6,534 nt of DNA from Burkholderiales bacterium (GTDB lineage: Bacteria > Pseudomonadota > Gammaproteobacteria > Burkholderiales > Burkholderiaceae_A), in NCBI GenBank assembly GCA_030834045.1, contig JAURFZ010000077.1, forward strand, positions 1 through 6,534, read 5' to 3'. Every line of letters begins with the position of its first letter. Position 1 is the first letter of the stretch. Position numbers and translations under genes: made by a program. A model generated the notes under the pieces. That model was not told where the DNA came from and did no database searches. It worked only from the letters and a program-made list of their open reading frames with translations. Below, in pieces: positions 1 to 6,279 of the stretch.

Positions 1-471
1 GACCATAACCTGATTATGGCGTATTGCCACATTGCCCATGACTGCAAAATCGGCAGCAACGTTATTTTTGCAAACAACGCATCGCTGGCAGGCCATGTTC
101 ATATCGGAGATGGTGTCACCTTGGGCGGCTTCACCCTGGTGCACCAGTTCTGCCGGGTGGGAACCCATGCCTACACGAGTATGGGCGCAGCCCTTAACCG
201 CGACCTTTCCCCCTTTACGCTTGCGACAGGTAACTACGCACGGGCCATAGGCATTAACAAAATCGGACTGCAGCGCAGGGGAATCAAGAGTGAGGTTATT
301 CAGGGTCTCGAGCGGGTCTTCCGGCTTCTTGTGCACCGACGCGGTCATCGCCCTGACGAGCCCGAGGTCCTCGAGCTTCGGGAGCGACATGAGGAGGTTC
401 ATTGCTTTGTTAGGTTTATTGAAGAAAGCAAGCGAGGAATTATTCGGACGGGCCGCGCGGCGGCGGAATAA
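1..471 (+). CDS. lpxA: Acyl-ACP--UDP-sugar O/N-acyltransferase LpxA, 3' part
   Basis: This cytoplasmic enzyme transfers a 3-hydroxyacyl chain from acyl carrier protein to position 3 of the UDP-amino sugar, the first step of lipid A synthesis. The frame is open from base 1, so the start lies outside the window; the first residue aligns near residue 113 of E. coli LpxA. The hexapeptide-repeat helix and C-terminal helices are visible. HIAHDC (bases 28-45) holds the catalytic His (codon 37-39, E. coli H125), and AGHV and VHQF match H144 and H160 with exact spacing. N198 and the RRG of E. coli are kept, but E200 is Ile. The position equivalent to E. coli G173, the hydrocarbon ruler, is Met (codon 181-183), which in Pseudomonas goes with C10 chains. 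With gnnA and gnnB nearby, the acceptor may be UDP-GlcNAc3N. The residue equivalent to E. coli D74, important for acceptor choice, is outside the window. The last 32 bases overlap the lpxB 3' end on the other strand. Confidence 0.95.
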   Translation, partial: DHNLIMAYCHIAHDCKIGSNVIFANNASLAGHVHIGDGVTLGGFTLVHQFCRVGTHAYTSMGAALNRDLSPFTLATGNYARAIGINKIGLQRRGIKSEVIQGLERVFRLLVHRRGHRPDEPEVLELRERHEEVHCFVRFIEESKRGIIRTGRAAAE

Positions 472-1609
472 GGACAAGCTCAAGCACCCAGTCCGCAAGC
501 CGGTCGGAGGCACCGCCCTCCCCCAGACTATCTTTGACATCCCCAAGAGCCTCGACCATGGTCCGTCGATAGGCCTCATCAAACAAAAGCCGTTGTGTTT
601 CTTCGCCAAGGTTCTGCAGGGTGCACAAGGACTGAATAAGCTCCCGAACAATCCTTCGGCCGGCAACAATGTTCACCAACGCAATGTCCTTGACATGCAC
701 AAACAATCGAAGAAGTCCATAGCTGAGCCAGGAAAGCCTGTAGATAACCACCATAGGAATTTTTAGAAGCCCTGCTTCAAGGGTTGCGGTTCCAGATGCA
801 ACGACAAGCGCGTCGCAGCTTGCCATTAAATCCACCGAGCGGCCCCTCACCCAATGAATGCCCGGATGTCGCCTTGCCTGTTCAATCTCATCCACCTCAA
901 GACCTGAGGCAACTGAAACCACGGGCTGAACCCCCTTGGCCACCATTTGCTCAGCGAGCTGCAAGAGAGTGGGCATATGCCGACGCCATTCCGACTCTCT
1001 GGAACCCGGAAAGAGGCCAAGGGTCGGTTTATCGTCGGCCAGACCAAAGGACCGCCGAAGCTGCTCAGCATTGCCTGATGGCCTGACATCATCCACCAAG
1101 GGGTTACCAACAAAGCGCACCGGTATACCAACCGCCTGGTAATAAGACACTTCGAAGGGAAACAAGACCGCCATGCCATCAATACGCCCGACCATTCGGT
1201 TAATGCGACTTGGCCGCCAGGCCCAGAGCTGCGGGCTTACATAGAACAAAACCTTTAAGCCAATCGACTTGGCATAGTCGGCAAGCCGCAAATTAAACTC
1301 GGCATAGTCAACAAGAATAAGAAGGTCAGGCCTCTGGCTTGCAAGCATGCGCTTCATGCGCTCAAGGACTGATCGAAGCCGGCGATAGTGCCAGAGCGCC
1401 TCCACGATCCCCACCACGGAGAGCCCAGCAAAATCTTGTTCGATATGCACCCCTGCGGCGCGCATGGATGCACCGCCCATTCCAAAAAAAGAAAGACCGG
1501 CAGTCTTCTTCTGAACCGACCGCACCAGATCGGCCGCCAGCCTGTCACCGGAGGCCTCCCCGGCAATAAGGGCTATTCGAATGGACTTGTTATCGCTGGG
1601 GTTGCTCAT
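440..1609 (-). CDS. lpxB: Lipid-A-disaccharide synthase LpxB
   Basis: A GT19 glycosyltransferase, peripheral on the inner membrane, that joins lipid X to the UDP-diacyl amino sugar to form the beta-1',6 disaccharide of lipid A. The predicted protein has 389 residues (E. coli has 382). Visible motifs are GEASGD at 17-22, VDYAEFN at 100-106 (D101 matches E. coli D98), YVSPQLWAWR at 123-132, LFPGSRESE at 199-207 and ASGTATLE at 271-278. The ATG at 1609 is preferred over one eight codons upstream at 1633. It has AAGGA six bases ahead and leads straight into the conserved N-terminus, while the upstream ATG has purines only two or three bases away. It is the last gene of the gnnA-gnnB-lpxB cluster, 48 bases after gnnB. 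The start codon lies in a predicted hairpin. The C-terminal tail (IPPPRGPSE) runs past the conserved family end and is encoded opposite the end of lpxA. Confidence 0.96.
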   Translation of the reverse strand: MSNPSDNKSIRIALIAGEASGDRLAADLVRSVQKKTAGLSFFGMGGASMRAAGVHIEQDFAGLSVVGIVEALWHYRRLRSVLERMKRMLASQRPDLLILVDYAEFNLRLADYAKSIGLKVLFYVSPQLWAWRPSRINRMVGRIDGMAVLFPFEVSYYQAVGIPVRFVGNPLVDDVRPSGNAEQLRRSFGLADDKPTLGLFPGSRESEWRRHMPTLLQLAEQMVAKGVQPVVSVASGLEVDEIEQARRHPGIHWVRGRSVDLMASCDALVVASGTATLEAGLLKIPMVVIYRLSWLSYGLLRLFVHVKDIALVNIVAGRRIVRELIQSLCTLQNLGEETQRLLFDEAYRRTMVEALGDVKDSLGEGGASDRLADWVLELVLIPPPRGPSE

Positions 1610-1634
1610 GCCGTTTCCTTGAGGCAACGGCATG
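1607..1634 (-). promoter_or_regulatory. Hairpin over the lpxB start codon
   Basis: A perfect 9-bp inverted repeat (CATGCCGTT at 1607-1615, AACGGCATG at 1626-1634) with a 10-base loop. In the lpxB mRNA the loop carries the Shine-Dalgarno AAGGA (1616-1620), the 3' arm contains the lpxB AUG (1609) and the 5' arm contains the alternative in-frame AUG (1633). Such a fold would hide the start codon while exposing the ribosome binding site, so it could modulate lpxB translation or mediate coupling to gnnB. The repeat is seen directly; a regulatory role is inference, and it might instead be a DNA operator or chance. Confidence 0.45.
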
Positions 1635-1657
1635 CCCTTAAGAAGACGGCGCGAGAC

Positions 1658-2755
1658 CTAGGACCGTAGCGCATCCCGAACCGCTGCCGCCACCTCGTCG
1701 ACCTGATCATTGGTCATTTCAGGGTAGATTGGCAAAGACAGGCAGCGCTGGCTTACCGACTCGGCAGCTGGCAGGCTGAGGCTGGCAAACCGATCACCAA
1801 AGGCCTTCTGTCGATGCAGAGGCACCGGGTAGTAGACCGCACTGGCAATCTTCCTTTCGCCGAGAAAGGACGAGATCTTCTCGCGATGATCGGTAAGAAT
1901 GGTGTACTGGTGAAAGACATGCCGGCCAAGGCCATCTTCAAGGGGAGTGGTCACAGGCAGGCCCGCAAGCTTCTCGTTGTACCGGTGGGCAACGCGTCGA
2001 CGCTCGGTGTTGAAACGCTCAATATGCTGAAGCTTGACTCGAAGAATGGCAGCCTGCAGCTCATCGAGACGGCTGTTGTAGCCAATGACATCGTGGTAGT
2101 AACGCACATGGCTGCCATGATTACGCAGGGCAAGCAGCTCTTGCTTATGGGCATCGGTAAGCGCGGTCACAGCGCCCCCATCACCGTAGCCACCCAGGTT
2201 TTTGCTTGGAAAAAAACTAAAGCAGCCCATGACGCCAAAGCCGCCCGTGGGCTTACCACCCACCGTTGCGCCAAACGACTGAGCGCAGTCCTCAATTAGG
2301 TAGAGGTTGTCGTTGCAGCAGGCTTCCATTAGTCCATGGACATCGGCAGGCTGACCGAAGAGGTGAACGGCAATCACAGCCCTGGTTTTCGGTGTAATGG
2401 CGTTGCGCACCAGGGCAAGGTCAAGGTTGAAGGTTCTAGCGTCAATATCGACAAAGACCGGTGTCGCACCCACATAGGCAATAGCCTCGGCGGTTGCAAT
2501 AAAGGTGAACGGCGTGGTGATGACCTCGTCGCCAGGCCCAATGCCCAGGGCAGCAAGGGCCAAGTGCAGAGCATCGGTTCCCGAGGCGCAGCTAATGACA
2601 TGGGGAACTTCCAGACTCTGGCTGACCTCCTCTTCAAGCTGCTTAACGTTGGGCCCAAGAATAAACTGCGTTGCATCAAGGGCATCAAGCACCGCCTTAT
2701 CAATATCGGCCTTGAGCGAGTGGTACTGCGTACGCAGATCAACCATGGGTATCAA
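1658..2755 (-). CDS. gnnB: UDP-3-keto-GlcNAc aminotransferase (DegT/DnrJ/EryC1), probable GnnB
   Basis: A PLP-dependent sugar aminotransferase of 365 residues, full length for the DegT/DnrJ/EryC1 family. In the proposed pathway it moves an amino group, from glutamate in the characterised enzyme, onto the 3''-keto sugar nucleotide made by GnnA, giving UDP-GlcNAc3N for LpxA. Visible features are GTDA at 59-62 (phosphate cup), EDCAQSFGA at 155-163 with D156 facing the pyridine nitrogen, and the Schiff-base Lys K185 in FFPSKNLGGYGDGG. It also resembles WbpE/WlbC-type enzymes, which act at the same 3'' carbon of the acid UDP-GlcNAc3NAcA precursor; the lpx context favours GnnB. The start is TTG at 2755. 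AAGGA at 2765-2769 lies nine bases upstream, and the product begins MIPMVDL as is usual for the family. The in-frame ATG at 2746 would be 18 bases from that site. The 14-base gap to gnnA suggests co-translation. Confidence 0.83.
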   Translation of the reverse strand: MIPMVDLRTQYHSLKADIDKAVLDALDATQFILGPNVKQLEEEVSQSLEVPHVISCASGTDALHLALAALGIGPGDEVITTPFTFIATAEAIAYVGATPVFVDIDARTFNLDLALVRNAITPKTRAVIAVHLFGQPADVHGLMEACCNDNLYLIEDCAQSFGATVGGKPTGGFGVMGCFSFFPSKNLGGYGDGGAVTALTDAHKQELLALRNHGSHVRYYHDVIGYNSRLDELQAAILRVKLQHIERFNTERRRVAHRYNEKLAGLPVTTPLEDGLGRHVFHQYTILTDHREKISSFLGERKIASAVYYPVPLHRQKAFGDRFASLSLPAAESVSQRCLSLPIYPEMTNDQVDEVAAAVRDALRS

Positions 2756-2764
2756 GATAAACAG

Positions 2765-2769
2765 TCCTT
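2765..2769 (-). promoter_or_regulatory. gnnB ribosome binding site abutting the gnnA stop
   Basis: On the - strand the sequence reads TAAAAGGAC: the gnnA stop codon (2772-2770) runs directly into the AAGGA of gnnB. Spacing is nine bases to the TTG at 2755, which decides the start choice. The arrangement fits termination-reinitiation, giving matched amounts of the dehydrogenase and the aminotransferase. Confidence 0.6.
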
Positions 2770-3750
2770 TTAAAGTGAACGGCCAAGGGGTTGGTCGAGA
2801 CTGGTCGGGCCCTCATGCACCAGCTCGGTGATACGAATTGCAGTTTCAAGCGCTCGCTGACCATCAAGTCCCGAGACGACCAATGGGCCCTCGCCTCGCA
2901 CGGCTGCCACGAAGGCCTGGATTTCTGTAAGTAAGGCATCGGCCGACTCGAATGAAGTTTCTTCACTCACAATCTCAGGAATGCCCGGGTAGAGTTCGCG
3001 CTCTCCCCTGCGATGCATGCCAAACCGCCTCTCCTGGAAGTCAATGGTCAGGTAAGACTGATGGGCGAAAACACGCATCTTGCGCTCGGTTTTGTGGCTC
3101 ACCCGACTCGACGTGACATTGGCCACACAGCCATTGGAAAACTCAAGCCGGGCATTTGCAATGTCTATAGTCTCCGAGAGAATCTTCGCACCGCTTGCCG
3201 AGATACGAGCAATGTCGGCACCCACCATATTCAAAATAATATCGACATCGTGGATCATTAAATCAAGCACAACGTTGACATCGGCTCCCCGAGGCTTGTA
3301 CGGCGCAAGACGGTGCGACTCAATAAATAAGGGGGAAACGGACTGCCCCGTAACAGCCATCAGCGCGGGGTTGAAACGCTCAAGGTGTCCAATCTGAAGA
3401 AGAGCCCCGGTTCTCTGGGCAATGGCATTTAGCTCTTTAGCCTCTTCAACGGTGACTGTCATGGGCTTTTCCAAGAGGACATGAATGCCTCGCTCAAGAA
3501 AGGGCTTGGCAGTTTTAAAATGCAGCTGGGTGGGCACCACCACACTCACCAGGTCAACCTCATCGAATAAGCCACTAACTTCGGTAAGTGACTTGCATCC
3601 CTGAAACTCACTAGCAACAGCCTGGGCCCGGTCAACATCTGCATCCACAACCGCTACAAGGTTAAGGTCAGAAAGCTGGGCGTACTTTTGGGCATGAAAA
3701 CGTCCAAGGTAGCCCACGCCGACCACCGCTGCACGTAGGGGTTTGGTCAT
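2770..3750 (-). CDS. gnnA: Gfo/Idh/MocA sugar-nucleotide 3-dehydrogenase, probable GnnA
   Basis: An NAD(P)-dependent oxidoreductase of 326 residues, normal for Gfo/Idh/MocA. The proposed reaction is oxidation of the 3''-hydroxyl of UDP-GlcNAc to the ketone that GnnB then transaminates. The N-terminal Rossmann fold shows GVGYLGRFHA at 11-20 (GxGxxG) and an acidic residue ending strand 2 (VVDAD, 34-38), which suggests NAD rather than NADP. The family's EKP is at 94-96 and GHLERFNP at 121-128. DLMIHDVD at 163-170 carries the usual catalytic His-Asp pair (H167, D168). The gene is first in the gnnA-gnnB-lpxB cluster. The ATG at 3750 opens directly on the Rossmann fold but has only a weak ribosome binding site. 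The same family includes WbpB/WlbA (oxidation of UDP-GlcNAcA at C3) and inositol dehydrogenases. Pairing with a 3-aminotransferase next to lpxA and lpxB is the reason for choosing GnnA; sequence alone does not prove the substrate. Confidence 0.83.
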   Translation of the reverse strand: MTKPLRAAVVGVGYLGRFHAQKYAQLSDLNLVAVVDADVDRAQAVASEFQGCKSLTEVSGLFDEVDLVSVVVPTQLHFKTAKPFLERGIHVLLEKPMTVTVEEAKELNAIAQRTGALLQIGHLERFNPALMAVTGQSVSPLFIESHRLAPYKPRGADVNVVLDLMIHDVDIILNMVGADIARISASGAKILSETIDIANARLEFSNGCVANVTSSRVSHKTERKMRVFAHQSYLTIDFQERRFGMHRRGERELYPGIPEIVSEETSFESADALLTEIQAFVAAVRGEGPLVVSGLDGQRALETAIRITELVHEGPTSLDQPLGRSL

Positions 3751-3785
3751 AGGGCTAGCGGCTTTGGCTCGTAAGGGGCTTCATG

Positions 3786-3807
3786 GTTACCATGGTCAAA
3801 TGGTAAC
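3786..3807. promoter_or_regulatory. Inverted repeat in the gnnA/tadA divergent gap, covering the tadA start
   Basis: GTTACCAT (3786-3793) and ATGGTAAC (3800-3807) are perfect reverse complements around a six-base centre, GGTCAA. The right arm begins with the ATG of tadA. The repeat lies in, and just beyond, the 49 bases between the divergent gnnA and tadA starts. It could be an operator seen from both promoters or an mRNA hairpin on the tadA start. The centre read on the - strand is TTGACC, which looks like a -35 box for gnnA, but no good -10 follows at the usual distance. The repeat is seen; its function is inference. Confidence 0.4.
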
Positions 3808-4288
3808 TGAAAGAACCCCAGCACCCAGGTTCTCTGACGAGTACTGGATGGATCAGGCGCTTGAACTGGCGCGGCAGGCTTGGGCCAATGGGGAGGTCCC
3901 TGTGGGGGCTTTGGTCGTGCGCAACGATGTTCTGGTGGGCCAGGGTGCCAACCGGCCCATTGGGTTTGCCGACCCTACGGGCCATGCTGAAATAATCGCG
4001 CTTCGGCAGGCCGCCCAGACGCTGGGTAATTACCGGCTTCCTGGCTGCCGGCTTTATGTAACCCTTGAACCTTGTCTAATGTGCTCGGGGGCCATCTTCC
4101 ATGCTCGGCTTGATGAGGTTATTTTTGGTGCATCCGATCCCAAAACCGGTGCAGCCGGTGGCGCAGTTAATGTCTACACGCTTGAAGGCATCAATCATCA
4201 GACCACCGTGCGCGGAGGCGTTCTTGCGGAGATATCCTCAGCACTATTAAAAAAGTTCTTTGCCGACCGCCGTCAGCGTATGGACTGA
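3800..4288 (+). CDS. tadA: tRNA-specific adenosine deaminase TadA
   Basis: A zinc enzyme that deaminates A34 to inosine in the anticodon of tRNA-Arg(ACG), acting in the cytoplasm as a dimer; it is generally essential. The predicted 162 residues cover the whole cytidine/deoxycytidylate deaminase fold. The zinc and catalytic sites are HAE at 62-64 (H62 ligand, E64 proton shuttle) and PCLMC at 91-95 (C92 and C95 ligands). DEYWMDQAL at 13-21, GEVPVGA at 31-37, NRPIGFADPTGHAE at 51-64 and ASDPKTGAAG at 111-120 match E. coli TadA closely. One small difference is Gly before HAE, where E. coli has Ala. The ATG at 3800 gives an N-terminus of normal length. Its ribosome binding site is poor, since AAGGGG at 3773-3778 is 21 bases away. 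In-frame TTG codons upstream (3743, 3764) would add residues unlike the family. Divergent from gnnA, 34 bases ahead of livK. Confidence 0.95.
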   Translation: MVTERTPAPRFSDEYWMDQALELARQAWANGEVPVGALVVRNDVLVGQGANRPIGFADPTGHAEIIALRQAAQTLGNYRLPGCRLYVTLEPCLMCSGAIFHARLDEVIFGASDPKTGAAGGAVNVYTLEGINHQTTVRGGVLAEISSALLKKFFADRRQRMD

Positions 4289-4308
4289 TGCAGAATACGA
4301 TTTTTTAC

Positions 4309-4314
4309 AGGAGA
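4309..4314 (+). promoter_or_regulatory. livK ribosome binding site
   Basis: AGGAGA lies eight bases before the ATG at 4323, the strongest Shine-Dalgarno seen in the window. It selects 4323 over an in-frame ATG at 4260 that would overlap tadA and place 21 residues before the signal peptide. A strong site fits an abundant periplasmic binding protein. Confidence 0.8.
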
Positions 4315-4322
4315 CATTAACC

Positions 4323-5468
4323 ATGAAAACTCAGCTTCGCACTGCGTCCATTGCGCTTGCCGTTGCCGCCCTGTTCGCAGGCTCCGCCGTCTGGGCACAG
4401 ACCGTTGTGCGCATAGGCCATGTTGCCCCCATGACCGGCGGCATCGCCCACCTTGGAAAAGACAACGAGAACGGAGCGAAGCTGGCCATTGCCGACCTCA
4501 ACAAGGCGGGCCTTACCATTGGCGGCCAAAAGGTGAGGTTCGAGCTTCTTTCAGAAGACGATGCGGCCGACCCCAAGCAGGGAACGGCCGCTGCGCAGAA
4601 GCTCGTTGATGCCAAGGTGGCAGGCGTTATTGGACACCTGAACTCGGGTACGACTATTCCTGCTTCCACCCTTTATAACCGGGCTGGTATTGCTCAAATT
4701 TCACCTTCTTCCACCAACCCTCGTTACACGCTTCAAGGCTACAACACCGCCTTTCGAGTGGTGGCCAATGACGGTCAGCTGGGAGGTACGCTGGGCCGGT
4801 ATGCGGTGAACGAGCTGAAGGGCAAGTCCATTGCCATTATTGATGACCGTACGTCCTACGGCCAGGGCGTTGCCGATGAGTTCGCTAAGGGCGTGCAGGC
4901 GGCTGGCGGCAAGGTAATAACACGTCAATATACAACCGATAAGGCCACCGATTTTAGCGCCATCCTTACAACCATTCGCGGCCGAAAACCCGATGTCGTC
5001 TTCTTTGGGGGGATGGATGCGGTGGGTGGCCCTATGCTGCGTCAAATGAAGCAGCTTGGTATTGATGCCAAGTTCATGGGCGGCGATGGTATTTGCACCA
5101 GTGAACTGCCCAAGCTTGCAGGCGATGCTGTGGGTAACGCCAAGGTCTTCTGTGCGGAGGCTGGCGGTGTGGTTGGTAAGTTCGAAAAGAAAATGGCGGA
5201 CTTCCGCACTCGGTTTAAATCGGAGACAGGCGAAGAAGTCAAGCTTTACGCACCTTATGTCTACGACGCCACCATGGTGATGGTGGAGGCCATGAAGAAG
5301 GCCAACTCCACCGACCCGAAGGCCTACCTACCGGAACTTGCCAAGATTAAATACGAGGGTGTTACTGGGCCGATTGCCTTTGATAAGAATGGCGACATTC
5401 TAAATGGCACCCTTACGCTGTACACGTTTAATGGACCTAAGCGAGAGCTTGTTAAGGTTATTCAGTAA
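4323..5468 (+). CDS. livK: Branched-chain amino acid ABC transporter, periplasmic binding protein (LivK/LivJ type)
   Basis: The periplasmic receptor that captures leucine, isoleucine, valine or a related amino acid and delivers it to the LivHM permease. The precursor has 381 residues. A Sec signal peptide is clear: MKTQLR, a hydrophobic core through residues 9-20, and an Ala-Val-Trp-Ala site with likely cleavage after A25. The rest is a type I periplasmic binding fold (Peripla_BP_6): VVRIGHVAPMTGG at 28-40, NENGAKLAI at 48-56, GHLNSGTTIPAS at 104-115, ISPSSTNPRYT at 126-136, DDRTSYGQG at 174-182, VFFGGMDAVGGP at 226-237 and YAPYVYDA at 309-316. C258 and C277 are the only cysteines and could form a disulfide. 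The substrate cannot be fixed from sequence, because the family also binds amides, urea and aromatic acids. The gene faces livF-livG tail to tail, so it is not in the same transcript as its likely ATPases. Confidence 0.92.
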   Translation: MKTQLRTASIALAVAALFAGSAVWAQTVVRIGHVAPMTGGIAHLGKDNENGAKLAIADLNKAGLTIGGQKVRFELLSEDDAADPKQGTAAAQKLVDAKVAGVIGHLNSGTTIPASTLYNRAGIAQISPSSTNPRYTLQGYNTAFRVVANDGQLGGTLGRYAVNELKGKSIAIIDDRTSYGQGVADEFAKGVQAAGGKVITRQYTTDKATDFSAILTTIRGRKPDVVFFGGMDAVGGPMLRQMKQLGIDAKFMGGDGICTSELPKLAGDAVGNAKVFCAEAGGVVGKFEKKMADFRTRFKSETGEEVKLYAPYVYDATMVMVEAMKKANSTDPKAYLPELAKIKYEGVTGPIAFDKNGDILNGTLTLYTFNGPKRELVKVIQ

Positions 5469-5485
5469 ATCGCTGCTAGCCGCAC

Positions 5486-5517
5486 CCCTGGTTGAAGCCC
5501 CAAGGCTTTGGCCAGGG
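5486..5517 (+). terminator. Candidate terminator hairpin after livK
   Basis: CCCTGG (5486-5491) pairs with CCAGGG (5512-5517), and AAGCC (5495-5499) with GGCTT (5504-5508) around the loop CCAA. The three-base segments between them, TTG and TGG, can form G-U pairs in + strand RNA, making a continuous 14-bp stem. In - strand RNA the same positions are A-C mismatches, so the fold favours livK transcripts. It starts 17 bases after the livK stop. The following sequence is C-rich with only TTT, so intrinsic termination would be weak or need Rho. Confidence 0.5.
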
Positions 5518-5529
5518 TCCCCCTTTCAG

Positions 5530-6279
5530 TTACTCCTCCCCCAAGTAAGCCGCCCGCACCTCGGCACTCTTCAACAACTGCTCACCCGAGCCCTGCAAGA
5601 TAAGCTCACCCGATTCTAAAACCAGGCCGAGGCTTGCAATCTCAAGCGCCATGCGTGCGTTCTGCTCCACCAACAAAATGGCTGTGCCCGTGCTCGCAAT
5701 AGCCTGAATTTTCTCAAAGACCTGATCCACAAGCATGGGGGACAGCCCCATGGAGGGCTCATCAAGCAACAGCAGCCGAGGTCGTCCCATGAGTGCACGC
5801 GCAATGGCCAGCATCTGTTGCTCCCCCCCCGAGAGCGTTCCGGCCAGCTGGCTCCGCCGCTCGCCAAGCCTGGGAAAGCTCTGAAGCTGTGCATCCAGAT
5901 CGGCCTGAAGCTCTGCCTTGCCTGACGGCTTCGTAAGAAAGCCCTCTCGGCAATAGGCCCCAAGCCTTAAGTTTTCAAGAACTGTCATACGACGAAAGAC
6001 GCCCCGGCCCTCTGGCACCAGAATAAGCCCGCGCGCGGGGAGCTCAGAGGCCGGTGTCTTCGTAATGGGCTCGCCGTCGTAACGAACCTCGCCAGAGGCC
6101 TTCGGCGTGAGACCGCAGAGAGCCCGAAGAACGGAGGTCTTACCTGCCCCGTTTGCCCCAATAAGGGCAACAAGGCCCCGATGGGGAACATTGAAAGACA
6201 CCCGCCTGACGGCCTGAATACCCCCGTAGGCCACCGAAAGCCCAGCGACCGAAAGTAAGGCAGCCTCGCTCTGACTCAT
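5530..6279 (-). CDS. livF: Branched-chain amino acid ABC transporter ATP-binding protein LivF
   Basis: One of the two ATPases that drive the high-affinity branched-chain amino acid permease, bound to the cytoplasmic face of LivHM. It has 249 residues, slightly longer than E. coli LivF (237). Part of the excess is a stretch near residues 109-125. Walker A is GANGAGKT (41-48), the Q-loop region reads VPEGRGVF (88-95), the signature is LSGGEQQ (149-155) and Walker B is LLLLDEPSMGLSP (169-181). The switch position reads VEQNA with Gln206 in place of the usual His; VEQNA is typical of LivF and separates it from LivG. Its ATG (6279) overlaps the livG stop as ATGA, and GAGG (6287-6290) is seven bases upstream, so translation is probably coupled. 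It is the last gene of its transcript and converges on livK. Confidence 0.94.
   Translation of the reverse strand: MSQSEAALLSVAGLSVAYGGIQAVRRVSFNVPHRGLVALIGANGAGKTSVLRALCGLTPKASGEVRYDGEPITKTPASELPARGLILVPEGRGVFRRMTVLENLRLGAYCREGFLTKPSGKAELQADLDAQLQSFPRLGERRSQLAGTLSGGEQQMLAIARALMGRPRLLLLDEPSMGLSPMLVDQVFEKIQAIASTGTAILLVEQNARMALEIASLGLVLESGELILQGSGEQLLKSAEVRAAYLGEE

Noticed and set aside
290..766. 158-codon + strand frame crossing the lpxA end
   Set aside because: It lies in another frame of lpxA and antisense to lpxB, and its translation shows no recognisable motif.
1610..1633. Upstream ATG start for lpxB, adding eight residues
   Set aside because: Its purine tract is only two or three bases away, and the added residues are outside the family core; 1609 has an ideal SD.
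1814..2299. 161-codon + strand frame opposite gnnB
   Set aside because: It is fully antisense to a gene with intact PLP-enzyme motifs and has no motif of its own; a shadow frame.
2336..2773. 145-codon + strand frame opposite the gnnB 5' end
   Set aside because: Antisense shadow with no recognisable domain and no good ribosome binding site seen.
3743..3799. TTG-initiated longer form of tadA
   Set aside because: The extra 19 residues do not resemble TadA N-termini, and no SD lies before the TTG; the ATG at 3800 fits the family length.
4260..4301. Possible livK promoter (TTGCCG with TATGGA or TACGAT)
   Set aside because: The spacing between boxes is wrong (13 bases for TATGGA) and the matches are weak.
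4260..4322. N-terminal extension of livK from an upstream ATG
   Set aside because: It would overlap tadA, put 21 residues before a clear signal peptide, and ignore the strong AGGAGA before 4323.
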